A stretch of DNA of 64,000 nt from Trichopria drosophilae (lineage: Eukaryota > Arthropoda > Insecta > Hymenoptera > Diapriidae), in the NCBI GenBank assembly GCA_030407085.1, contig CM059584.1, forward strand, positions 8,990,001-9,054,000. Direction: 5' to 3'. Shown here one piece after another: positions 1-12,900 of the stretch. The translations under genes were made by a program, and so were the position numbers. The notes under the pieces are model-generated. The model worked only from the letters and a program-made list of their open reading frames with translations, was not told the DNA's origin and made no database searches. How positions within the stretch are numbered: position 1 is the stretch's first letter; every line of letters starts with the position of its first letter.

Positions 1-1100
1 CATCACGTCAACAAGGAAATGATTACAGGGCACCGAGACTATTAATTTTACAGTAAATCTGCCGATTCGCGTTCTAAATGGCGGAACATTATCTAGTGGA
101 GTAGTACGCCGGCATTTAGCGTAATGCGCGGGAGACCCCTTAAATCCGCAAGCGAGCCGATGTGCCTATCCGGGGCCAAATAATTCGAGAGATCGATCGA
201 TGGTGATCGGTGGGGGAGGGGTGGAGGGGGGATCGATTCGACAATCGACAACAACTCGAGCGTCAAACGAGGCGATCGCGATCGGGGAAAATATGCGCAG
301 AGCGCGGTCGAAATAAAGGTGAACGTCCCTGTGATTTGATCCTATTAATGTGACCCTCCGCTAATTAGCGTGAACTGCTGCTGCGGTGATGCCGGATAAT
401 CGATAACCACCCGGCTATACATCGCTTATCCCCACACTGGCGCCGGGGTGGGATCGTTAAGTTCGCTCCAGGTACTGTTTGACCAGTTCTCCGGAACAAA
501 GCCGATGTTACAGGCTAATAAAGGTTGACGAGACACGTTCGACAGCCATCCGCAAGGACGCCTGCACGTATAGCTTCCTCGCGTTTGAAAACATACGCGG
601 TGCGGCGAGCAATTATTCGCTAACAGCGTGTTTTTTAAAATACACGGGCGTTACACTTTACAGCGCGAGCGACTCGGCCGAAACACACTATCGACTCTAC
701 GACTGAACAAAGAGGCTTTCGTCGCAAAAAAATACAACACAATTTTCCATTTATACAGATAGCGCAAAACAGTGTACGTTGACAGACCGTGACGAATGCT
801 CTGATTTTAATCTGTATACTCAGAAATACGAAACGATTTGTATTCATTGAAAGGTCTAGAAACGAGAATTCCAATGGTTAGTCACTTTATTGGACGAAGG
901 TGTTTGGTCGTTAAACATAAGACGACTAGAGTGGTCATGTAATATTTTGATTATATGCAATCCTTCATCAGAAACTATAATTTTCAGGAAATCTTTAAGG
1001 ACATTTGGGGTAAACCTTTGCAAAAACTAAATTGTTTAATACACCATTTTCATACATTTTTGAGTATCGATTACTAATATGATGAAAAAATCAATGGTAG
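1..1100. other. GC-richer segment upstream of homeobox exon, no gene recognised
   Basis: The first ~760 bases are clearly richer in G+C and CpG than most of the window, with runs such as GATCGATCGAT near 190-202 and a G-rich patch near 210-230. The only open frames are short and resemble no protein I know. Its position 5' of the homeobox exons, and its composition matching other low-repeat blocks of this locus, suggest either regulatory DNA or an intron of the same gene. No splice-compatible coding exon was identified. This rests on base composition only. Confidence 0.3.
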
Positions 1101-1179
1101 ACTATATTGTAGTCGCAATATCGAAAAACGCCATTTTAGTTTATTTCGTTTTGAAAAATATTAAAATGACACCAAAAAT

Positions 1180-1282
1180 CATCATTGTCATTGTCATTGT
1201 CATCGTCATTGTTGTTGTTATTGTCATCGTCATTGTCATCGTCATGGTCATCGTCATCGTCATCGTCATGGTCATCGTCATA

Positions 1283-1342
<60 letters not shown>

Positions 1343-1544
1343 ATCGGCATTCTCGTCATCGTCATCATCGGCATTCTCGTCATCGTCATCGTCATCGTTA
1401 TTATAGTCATCGTCTTCGCCATTATAGTCAACGTCATTGTCATAATAGTCATCATCGTCATGATCACAGCCTTCGTCGTTGCCATCGCCATCGTCATTGA
1501 TATCGTGATCGTGATCGTGATCGTCAGCGTCAGCGTCATCATCT

Positions 1545-1575
<31 letters not shown>

Positions 1576-1911
1576 GGTTTCATCACCATCTGCTTCAACT
1601 TTATAATGATCACGAGCATTGTTATCGTCATCACCGTCATCCTCAACGTCACCATCATCGTCATCCTCAACGTCACCATCATCGTCATCCCCTTCGCCAT
1701 CGTCCACGTCATAATCATTATATAGTCATCATTGTCATCGTCATCAGCGGCATCATCCCCGTGACCTTAATCAGCGTCATCGTCATCGTGACTGTAATCA
1801 GCGTCTTCGTCATCATCATCTTGGTTGTCATTGCCATGACTATCGTCGTTCTCATCGTGATCGTGATCGTCATCATCATCGACATTGTCATCATCGTAGT
1901 CGCCGTCATCA

Positions 1912-1947
<36 letters not shown>

Positions 1948-2052
1948 CCATCGTCATCGCCATTGTCATCGCAATCGTCATCGTTATCGTCACTGTCATC
2001 ACCATCGTCATCATTGTCATTGTCATCGTCATCATTGTCAACCTCATCACGG
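1180..2052. repeat. Degenerate GTCATC hexanucleotide array
   Basis: About 870 bp consist almost entirely of imperfect GTCATC/GTCATT hexamers, with ATGACG/ATGATG on the other strand. Variants such as GTCATG, GTGATC and CTCAAC are interspersed, and the array ends in a run of C near 2057-2066. Because the unit is six bases, frames stay open on both strands and encode Val-Ile or Met-Thr repeats. I read those as by-products and not proteins. The array lies about 1.6 kb upstream of the homeobox exon. Confidence 0.93.
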
Positions 2053-2099
2053 CTGCCCCCCCCCCCCCTTCGGTAGTTTGTCGGCTGTCCTTATATTGA

Positions 2100-3677
2100 A
2101 TATTAATATATTTTAACTACTATTTTCACATCAGCGTGAAACCTAACACCAGTAAGGTGGCTTACTATTTTGCGCACTTATTTTAGTCCTCAAAATATAC
2201 TGCCATGCTAGCGAGAGAGCAATTCAGCAATCATTGAGCAAGTAGTACATTAAGATGCAAGTGGATGATGTAGATAGTTTGTTTTTAACGAGTACCGCCG
2301 ACTTTTTTTTTAATCCATCAGATAATAAGTTTACGCATTGATTTGTATACCATCTGAGTGTGGGATGAGGATTTAATTTCTTTGCGGGTTATACTAACTT
2401 CTCCACACTGTTTCTGACCATTACATTAATCTATTATATTACAAATGTCGTATTTCCTTGCTTTGAAATAATGCATACTTGTTAAAGCGTGGCTTTAAAA
2501 TATATGTGCTTCAAAAGTTGGATGATGACGATATCTGATATAAATGATCTGAAAGAAATTCATTTCTACACACTCCCATCATCTTGGTTTATTTCAACCC
2601 CTACCCTATAAGTTCCAAGCATCGATTGACAATAATCTCTGATGATAGAGTCGAAGGATTATAACATAATTTCATGATGATATACCAAACCGAATTGTTG
2701 CGATGGTAATAGATAGTTGTAATTTGGGAATTGATAAAGAACGAAAACATAGAACGATAATTATATTTTACACGTCAACAAATTAATTTGATTTAAAACA
2801 GTTTTATACAATAAATTCACTTTATGAAGTTGGATAACGATGGTACTTATATAGGATGATGATCAGAAAAGCTTTCCAATACACCCTTGGAGTTCAAGTT
2901 TATTTACACACACCCCTAGTCCTTATGTTTCATATACTTGCACTATATTATCGATTAGTTGGATGATAATCTCTTCATTTCATGACGTTATCTTCGGATG
3001 GCAACGATCGCTTACTTATGAGATAAAGTTAAATGATTGCGATTGAAGAGGTTACCTGTGTAATGATTAATAGGAATGTTCTCTGATGACGATACCAAAT
3101 GACTACTTTTCCAAGCCGACAAACAATCTGAATCCGATTAAAACATTTCCATATATTCTATGCCTTTCATGAAGTTGGATAATGATGTTATTCATAACGT
3201 TATAACTGATGTAATACTTTTCATGCTCATATTTATGTTTAAGAGGGAAAAATGCAACGCCTGAGAATTATTTTTGTATGCAGTAGGGCTAAAACGAGAA
3301 TTTCAGGCCTCCGTGAGCGTAAGATTTATTTTATGTTTACAAATTAAAACCTAAAATGATTATTTTTCGCCTATTGCATCATAAATATTATAGAGAATCA
3401 TTCAGCTGATGATCACAATCACTGCTCTACTGTTTTACTTATTCTCATTCTTTTGTAGAATTTCCTTCCCGGCGAAGCAATTACTGTAGACGCGATGTTT
3501 TTAAAAGTTTAAGCTTCTCATAAAGCCAATATCTAGATAACGATTAATCGATATCACAATAAAAAACGTACCGCAACCATTTTAATTTGCAGCATCTGAA
3601 GCGTAAATATTTTTGTAGCGGTATTGTTGAAAGATTAGCGTAAAATTTTACATAAATTTGCTTTCACGTATTTACAG
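2100..3677. other. Non-coding stretch between the hexamer array and the homeobox exon
   Basis: This is AT-rich sequence without a convincing open frame. Its last part contains the polypyrimidine tract and acceptor (TTTACAG, ending at 3677) of the homeobox exon, so at least the 3' portion is intron. Nothing else was recognised. Confidence 0.5.
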
Positions 3678-3937
3678 AGGGTGCCAAGTTGACGTCGACC
3701 AAGCGGAAAAGGGTGGAAGTAAACACGAAGGAGACACTTCCGACTATGAAGATCGTGAGCGAAATGAGACCGGGCGAAGCAGAAGACGCTGAATCCGACC
3801 GTAAGAAGAAAAAGGCACGGACGACCTTTACCGGACGGCAGATCTTCGAACTGGAAAAGCAATTTGAAGTAAAGAAGTACCTGAGCTCTTCCGAGAGGGC
3901 AGATATGGCAAAGCTTCTCAACGTCACTGAGACGCAG
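3678..3937 (+). CDS. NK7.1: NK7.1-like, internal exon (basic linker and homeodomain helices I-II)
   Basis: The acceptor is TTTACAG ending at 3677 and the donor is CAG|GTACGT at 3938. The exon begins with the last two bases of a codon, so the preceding exon must end after one base of that codon. It encodes a Lys-rich linker with the basic run KKKK just before the homeodomain, then homeodomain residues 1-44. No in-frame ATG near the start is a plausible initiator; the first methionine (near 3747) follows conserved-looking sequence. Confidence 0.85.
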
Positions 3938-6900
3938 GTACGTTGTTGCTAAATTGCGTTTAAAGTAAGAAAACACAAGTCACTTGTACTAGAGCAAGGG
4001 TGAGCTTAAATGTTTCCGTCGAATGCGACCCACACATTCGGTCCTTTGTTGTAGATATTTAAAAATCCCCCTTCTTCTGATCGATGGATGGGGGTGCTCG
4101 ATTATAAAAGCGTGCTGGGGTTGAAACGCGTGCTTATTCTGTCGGATAGATTATTATATACGGTTGATTAGGCACCTGATTATAAAGTTGTCGAAGATAA
4201 TGATTCATCAATTACAACGTGCATTTGACGAAACACCCCGTGCCCAGCTCACCGTATGGCTCGTGATGCATCGCGATCCCTGGCAAATGCGAGTAGCAAT
4301 CATATTCTGTAATATTATTATCGTTGATATATGAGCCACGCCATTGTCGTGTCGTGGATGCTGGAAGCCGGTAGGCCAGCCTGATGCTAACTAATTAACA
4401 TAATGTTTGCGTGCCTAACTGTTGAAATATTCACCCCTAAATCGCGCCGAAAGCGCACTCAAACCGCGCCGGTTAGTTACCTACGTATCTCTCCGTTATA
4501 TACACACAAATACACCTGTACGTGAGTACACCAACACCATAAATACGAAACGATATGATTCACCAAGCGCAACATGCAGTTCAACTTTGGCAGGGAAAAA
4601 CTGCACGCGAGGAATTTTCTGTTCCATTCGATTTTTCGACCTACGGGAAATGGATTATTGTCGGAAAAACACGCCGACGACAGAAAACTACGTGGTAGGG
4701 ATGGGAAGAGGAAGCATAAAACGATGGTAAAATCCGTAGATTCGTGTCCGACGAAACGCAAAAATGCAGAGAAGCGTTAGGAAATTCAAGAAAGTCTTCT
4801 CGGACGGGGAAAGAGACATTCCTTGAAATTCCTTCTCTGGTTATTGAACTTCCGGGTAAGTTCACTATCTCCTGAAGATTTATTCGAGTGACCTTGTGTT
4901 CGTTCAAAGTTTTGTCTAATCCATTAGCCTTAAGTACTAAAATTACACCCTGATTTATGTCTGAATATTATCATCGATTTTCTCAGGTTGGATTTGAGCA
5001 TCAATAGAAATACGATTTGGAGGTCAGAAAAATTGTTTCCAACATAATTTTGAGATTCCTCAATATTTTAATAAATTTTCCTTCCATTCGTATTCTGATT
5101 GTGCCCAAACCTAAATTGATATAATGACGAGAATTTTCGTTGTACCTCACGACTTTTCAAATAAAACATTCGTGCCAGAAGACATTTGTCGTTACTGATC
5201 AAATTCCTCCGGTATTCATTCGTTTCTAGAATTTCCTTATTTCCAGGGAGCAGTATTTTATTATAGATTGTAATTGATACAGTGACCAGAGGCAAGTATA
5301 CCTAACGAACTGGCAATACTCACAGATATTTTATAGGAAATTGGTGATGTAATAACTAATATTGATTTCGAAGCATCGAAGCTCGATATAACATCAAAGG
5401 TTAATTCCTGATTCTCCACAATCCCGTTTGCAGTTCAAGAATATCCATTTGCAATCTATTATTGATGTAGTAATGTAACCTATAACTTGTAAATTAATAA
5501 CCTCCTGTGAAAGCTTGAACAATCACTGCTTTCATTGCGCATTAATTATCCTCAATTTAGCACAGATGGACACAAGTGAATTTTATTTCCATAAAAGCGG
5601 CTTTAAGATAACTATTGGTAATTTACTATTTGAAAATATTAACACGTTTGATAGAAATGGTCGATGGTTCATAATTTATTTCGTAAATTTGTTATTGGTG
5701 CACGCAGTTTCCAATAACGACATCCCGGCGGTTAATAAATAAATAATGTAATTTAATATTTAACTTTGTCAGGAATCCTAAAGCGTAAGTAGCAGGATTG
5801 CTCGTCAATTAATTTAATACAGTTTTTAGAAGCTTTTTTAATTTTTACACGACTTGTCGTTTGTTATAGGATGTAAAACAGCATCTTTTTATTTCGTATA
5901 TTTGACTAGCATTAAACATTTCAATGGCCTTCAATCTCCCCATCTAGATAGTTAAAGTAAATTAGTATATCAACACAACAATTAAACGCGCTCTTGAAAT
6001 TACTGAATATACTCAGTAATTGGTTAGTATTCAGTTTACCCCATCTATTTATTGTTTCCACTTCCGTGAAGCCTAATCTAACTAAAGAGGGTATAGTTAA
6101 AGACCATATGTCGATTAGGAACGTCCAGGATCACCTACCTCCATCTAGGATGACTGTTGTCTTGGCATAAGAGGATTAGATCATATTGATTGGAATAGAT
6201 CTGGTTCTGAAATTAATTGATCCTCAATCTATCTACCTTTGCCAATTTGATGCCGATATTCTTCATACCAACAAACTTATTTATCCTTAATATGATTGAA
6301 GATTCCTGATATTAATTGTAGTTTTAGAGTCGTTGAGACCAAATAATTAGGAATATAATTCAGCAAAACGATTTATAACTTTAGTCTAAGAACTGGACTA
6401 GTTACATTATGGAGCTAAAGTTTGTATGAAGAGCTAATTTCTCCATTATCGTATTTGTTAGATATCTTTTGTTTTTATTTGCAATTGCAACAAAAATATT
6501 ATGATTTGCTTTTAAAGTCAAAATTCGTTGCATTTTTTTAAATATTGTAAAATATTTCCAATATTTCCTTATTCGTGTCTACTAAAATTTAATTTCATAT
6601 TATAATAGGTACTGCACAGCATAAATGAACTTAATACGCATTACAACTATGACTAAATGGTCACTTCTATGATAATGCGTTGAACCTCCTGCAATATCAT
6701 ACTTTAGACATGGCCCCATAGCAGTATTTAGAATGGTTTTGAGTTTACTAAAGTCCAGCCCAAATAGAACAGTTGCATTCAACATTCACTTGCAAACTAA
6801 ACAAGGAACCATTTCTGACAGATTATTACATTTGAAGCAGAATAATCTAACTTTGTGGATAAGATTTCTGTTCCGTTCAAAGGATAGTATTAGGTCCTTA

Positions 6901-9900
6901 AATGGGGAAGTATGATTTCCTTCAGTCTTGAGTCATTATGTCGTCTAGGTGTTATCAGACATTTTTGTCGAATTCGGGATCAGTTTATATCGAAATACAA
7001 ATAGCAGTACAAATCCTCATTGGAAGATAAAGATCATCCTCGTGTCATTTTCTGAATTTGGTGCAAATTGCTTAAGAATTATAACAGTTGATAAATATAA
7101 AGATAGGATCCCTTGTTAGTTTACAACTGGAGTTGCCGCTGGTGACTAGATGCAGGTGGTACTTTTCAATTCGCATCCTCACCATTTGAAATATATGCAT
7201 TCGTTAATTAATAACTGATTGCTAATGAAAATTATTCCTCTGCGTGAATTAGTGACTATTTTTTAATTGAAAATCAGCGACCATTCCCAGAATTCTGCTG
7301 AGCCACTCTGTTTTAATTGGTGTTGTGTTAAAAATGAGATAACTAATCCATTGCTCAAGTTCTTAGCAATCCAAATTCATCAGTAATGATAGGAACAGAC
7401 CATTTTTCTAATCAAGAATTGACTGTAAAACTAAAATTTGAGAAGGATGTGGAGAGTTACAGAAGGTGACCTGCTGCTCCCTACCTACAATTGTACTCAC
7501 CTGGACCCGTAAAAACTCGCTGAGAGTTTTTGGGACACTTCGCTCGAGATGGGAGGTGAAAAAATCAGCGTAGACGTATAGTGAGTGAAGAAAAAAAACA
7601 AGAAAATTATAAGATCCTCCTGAATATTCATAGTACAGATCAATCTCCAGCTTTTAGTGCATTTGCTGTTATAGTGATGGTATTTGTGCTGATCCTGAAG
7701 AGTCTTTACTTAAATACATACGAGTATTTTTGCATATTTTAGGTACTAATGATTGGTGTCTGAGAGGGTGGTGGCTTTACATATGGCCCATCGGATGAGT
7801 CTGTGAATGGTCCCGACACAGGACAGGTCCGATTGTTCGTGTATCCATATTGGCTAAAGAATTAATCCCATTCCGAACATTGTAAGGGGTGCCCAAAAAA
7901 TACTAGCGCAACCGTGTGGATTAGTTCATCCCCACTTATTTTGTCTCAATAAGATTACACGAAATCACCCCTCCCTATTCTTAACAGAGAATAATCTCAA
8001 CATGCATAATCCTCAATGTATTCCTCGAAATCCAAAAGTCAACGGATTCATGGCGAAATCCGCATAACAGGTTTTCAAGGAATCAATGGGTTAACGCAAA
8101 GGTATCCAATCTGGATTCTTACATAGACAAAACCAAGTTCATCATTATATATTTGGAGCCAATTCCGAGTAGAGTTCGTTAAAAAGATCCCAATTGGGAA
8201 TCTTCCGAAAACTAGCAAGAACCCCATTGGAACAAAGGAGATCTCCAAACACTGATCATAACTATTTGCGAGGTGAGGCGGATGTGACGTGAAAGACCAT
8301 ATCTTGCAGATGACATCAGTTTGTTACTTCTATTCTTCGCTCTTGTCTGGTTTTAATTCATATTAACTAAATTTAATAAGTATTTTACAGCCCTCCTATT
8401 TAGTGCCAAACATCAAGTGGAAAATTCAATGAAAACGAACAATCATGATTCACGTAGTCGTACTTGTCTTTGGTTATGTGAAAAATGGCAACGGAGTTTG
8501 ACCTGTGAAAAGAGAATTCGCTAAAATATGTAGTCAGTTGATGGATTCAATAAAAATCGCTTCAAGTTGGCTGGCTCGTAGCGCGACAAATATTATTTAA
8601 ATTCGTCCATTAAAATTCACCGATTCGGTTCATTGCTCGGAGTCGTATTTCGGAAACAGAGAAAGAGGCAAACGACGGATGATTCAGTGGCTCATTAGAC
8701 AACGAAGCGTAGTGTCGTATGCATATAATTCGCGCGCTATAGAGAGCAATTGGTTAAGAAGGCACGCGTGTTTAACGCTGAAACATATAAGTGGCCGAGC
8801 CGTAAGTAGGTGGCTGGGTATCAGCGGCTATCAGAACCATTAGAGACAATCAGAGACAATTGGTACCAGCCGGCCTGTCGCTTTGTGCTTATTATTGTGG
8901 CATGTGCGCGTAATCTGTTCCATCCTCTGAGCAGTGCACTGTGCGTCGAGCTATTTTCTTCGACGACAATGACGACCAGACACGCACGTTTCGCTATGAT
9001 CGAAGTGATCGCGGATACCTGCAATAATGTATTATTAATTCACCGATATATTTGTGGAGGCGAGCGTATGTATGTGCTACACGTCGTGTCCGGCGCATTT
9101 GAATCGTTTAGCGCAATAACGAGCGAAGGGTCGTTGCCATACCAACAGCCTGCGGTTGATAGGCTACAGACGCGCGCCAAGCGAGAATAAACCCCGATGC
9201 CTATTGCATTATGCCGCTAGCTGCTCTCCTATTCTCTCCTTTCTCGACGTCGATCATCCACTTATTCCGGCCTCGGATGTTCAGCCTCCTTTTTCTGCAA
9301 CCAATCGTATCTCTTATGCTCCGTATCGATTTTCCCCTCACGAAATTGACACGTTTTTCGCGCCCGATTTCTTCGACTCCGCTAATAAAAGACCAAGGGG
9401 ACGGCGCGACGCTCGCCGTTTATTACCGGGGTATACCGTAATTCGCGAGTTTTATCAACGCGTTCTAAAAATACAATTGCGGCAGCGATAATTAGAGCGC
9501 GATAATTGCTTTCTCTTTAAGCGCCGCGCCGAGGAAGATAAACTTTTCGAGGCAGTAAATATCCAAACTTATGCGCGACGTCCTCGAGCGAAACGGGAAG
9601 TTAAACGTTTCCAGGGTTAGCCCTGCACCAGTTTCCCCGATCTCGACAGAACCTTCGAATTATGGGATTCTAATTAGTTTGACCGCTCCATGAATATTGA
9701 TACGCTTTTTAAGCGACTGAATCAATATTTTCATACGAATGGCACATCCCGCCACTATGATTTCGATTGATTTCTAGTTGGATGCGCGCGTGAATTCCAG
9801 AGTAATTAGCCCGCGAGCGTGATACATGGTGGCAACGACAATTTTATAATCTGTCGAATGGACCGAAAAAATCACCGGATATAAACGACGCCCGTTTGAC

Positions 9901-12900
9901 GGCCGGATGATTATGCTGCATTAAACATTCCGCTTGTAATTTAAATATTGACATGCCGATCTTCAGCGAGCCGCCGCTGAATTTAATATTCATTAATCAG
10001 AGATGGGATTTGTTATTTGACGACGTTAAATAAAGCCTCGTTAATTCCCGCGTTTTGGAAACGAGGACTGCATTTTCACGACCAACAATATCGTTCGTTA
10101 GAGCCGGAATCGTTTCTTTCCATTTTCGTATAGTCTTCGGTCATTATGGATTGCGAGAATTGCTCTACTCTGCTGGTATCACCCATGTATACTTGAAATT
10201 ACATCTATCGGCACGTATCAGCAACTTCCCTCTCCCTCTAGTCGAAGGACTGGTTTATCGATCATCCAAACAATTATGCGCTGGTGGGTTACATTACTTG
10301 CATTTCTCGTCGATTACATGTAGAACGGTAATGTACTCCAATGCATTATCCCGTTTTTGATCAATATTCAAGAAGAGGTCTCCAACAAACATCAGCATTT
10401 TCGCCTCGGGTCAACTCCGATTCTGAGAAATGTAACGATGTAATATCTGTCCAATAATTGGATAACCTCAAAGTAAATAAGCTAGACTTTATGTCTGAGC
10501 TTTTAGGTGAAAACATGTCAAACCTCAAACAGGAATCAAGGAAATGATATTCTTCATACATCAATCGTCTATAATGTCTCGTTCGATATCTTGAGATACA
10601 TCGAAACAAAACGGCGTTATTAATTAATACAATTGGATACTGTCCTTACCATCGATTCTTCAATCATAAAGCGTATAAATTAGGCTAAAAATGGACTTCA
10701 TTTTTCCCCCAAGGCGTTCCGAAACTCGGGGAAACGAATTAATAATGCAGGGTATACTGGGGTGGAACATTCTGCGTGTTAGTGAGTCCCCTAATTGTGT
10801 CGTGAAGGGTATTTTTTCAACATATTGGTTAATGATTGTTTAAAAGCTTTTACTGAAAACAATTTTTTGTATTAATCAGAAAAAGTAATTATCACCATCA
10901 AAATAACATAATTTATTATTTTTCAAATGAATAGAAATTCAGTAATCTGTGTTTGTTATGTTTAAAGATTGTAATTGTAATATTTCCAATATCGCGTTGG
11001 ACCAAACTATCCTTAACACTACGAATGTGAAACAAAGAACACTTCCGAAAATCCCTTTCCCCCATTACACGCAATAGAGAAAGAAATTCCGCAAATTATC
11101 GAAAATTCCCCTACGTCACTCTTTATACGTGAATCTAATCCGCACATTCTTATATTGGCATATATAATCGCTAGCATCGCAGAGTACTCAAGGAATCAAC
11201 AATGCTTTCCGCGAATTTGTCAACGCCGGCGAATTCTTCGAATTACGAAATGAACACACGCGTGATGTAAATAAACCACTGATCTCTATAAGTACTGTAC
11301 AGAAAAACTCGAAGTTGTCCGAACCCTCACGAACGCTGTTCCCTATTGTTAATGGCGGTTTTTTACATTTTACAAAGTAGCCATGTGACAATAAAAAATT
11401 CTGTTAGTTTGTTACATGTATCTGCATAAGCATTAGGTTTCTATAAACATGAGGGTAGGATTTAAACGCATAATCAAAATGGCGGCGTCGATCATTATCT
11501 AGTAGATATAGTGATTAGTAAAATAAACATATCTTCTCCTGCAGACTTTGTAGTCGTTTGTCAACCCTTAACCGTGAATCGATCTTATAATATATATAAT
11601 GAAGAGTCTCCTGATACTTGTTATATTAGTTTGTGAAGAGAACCTATACAGTAGTCACCCTCTTAAGTTACACACTTGGGAAAAGCAAGGTGGGTGTTCC
11701 CCTCTTAAGTTATATTTCTTCTTACATCCATCCTTCATTTTTCTTCCCTGGAAGTTATATATTTCTATATATTTGCTCTTTCTATGCGCTCCGTTGCACG
11801 GAAAGGAACTGCAATTGGAAGGAGGTGGAATATGATATAACTTAAGAGAAGGACTACCTTATAATTTAAGAGGGAGCGACAACGTATAGGAGGGACGAAT
11901 GTATATTAAACGCCCAAATGACCTCTAATTTGAGCAAAATTCGCAAAACTCAGAGATCTCTAACGGAATGTCATTGCAATAGATCGGAGAGTAATAACAG
12001 AGGATAATTCACTACTTTTATTTTACTTTTTACTATTTTTCGACTAGATAGCAATAGTCACATATTCTTAGTACATTAAGTTGTACTGTAAAATGTGAAC
12101 GTCAATATATTTGGAAATATACTTTTTGTTAATACAATGATAGAAATCTTTTTGCTTGAAATCCTCTGATAAATAGATCGACCCTCCAGATACCATTAAA
12201 TCACGATGACTAGAAATTACATAGTTTAGAGCGCAACATGATTTCGTCGTTTGACAGAATATTATGGTTAAAAGCCGTCGTTTTAGGGTATTTATGGGGC
12301 CTCGTGAAAGGATATCATTACGTTGTCATACTAACTCGTCTTAAAGCTATGTCGGAAATTACAGCATTTCTCCCCTTTTTCATCACAAGTGTTAGCCGGC
12401 TTGGTAAAGGAAAAGTTTCAGAAATAGTCATTTCAACATTTCTTTGTCATCACAAGTCAGCATACAGTTAACTTGTACCCATAAAGTGAATTTAGCAGCA
12501 GATCTTTATTTCGGTTAGACATTATAATTTATCATGTTCGTGTCTAAAACGTTATATTGCGACTTGTCAAGTTTTCCCAGCACCGCTTCTTTTCTCGTAA
12601 ACGTGAATAATTGATAACCTCGTGACGTGCCATTTGTAATTTGTGGAAAGCGGGATTCAAACCCTGTATCTACGTGTTTTATCGATTCAAGCCGTTTACT
12701 CGTCACCATCGCGGATTCCTAAATGTTTTATTCAAACTTCATAACAGCTCTACTTTGGGTAGTTTGACACATTCGTTTCATTTTCGATTATATGCATATC
12801 CGAAAATACTGCGCTAATTTTATCCGCAAATTTTCCCGATATTGCGAAAAAAAAAGATACCCAAATTATGCGGATCTCGGACGATTAAATATACGTTCGC

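Noticed and set aside
479..706. 75-codon frame in the GC-richer left end as a possible upstream homeobox exon
   Set aside because: It does not resemble the N-terminus of NK proteins and offers no donor in the phase that exon 3678-3937 needs.
1079..2099. Long open frames on both strands (Val-Ile and Met-Thr repeats)
   Set aside because: They arise from a hexamer repeat whose length is a multiple of three. No start context, splice signals or non-repetitive protein sequence supports a gene.
8810..9491. Overlapping frames of 126, 111 and 76 codons in the homeobox intron
   Set aside because: Open frames are expected in GC-rich DNA. The three overlap in different frames and none has recognisable domains or splice borders.
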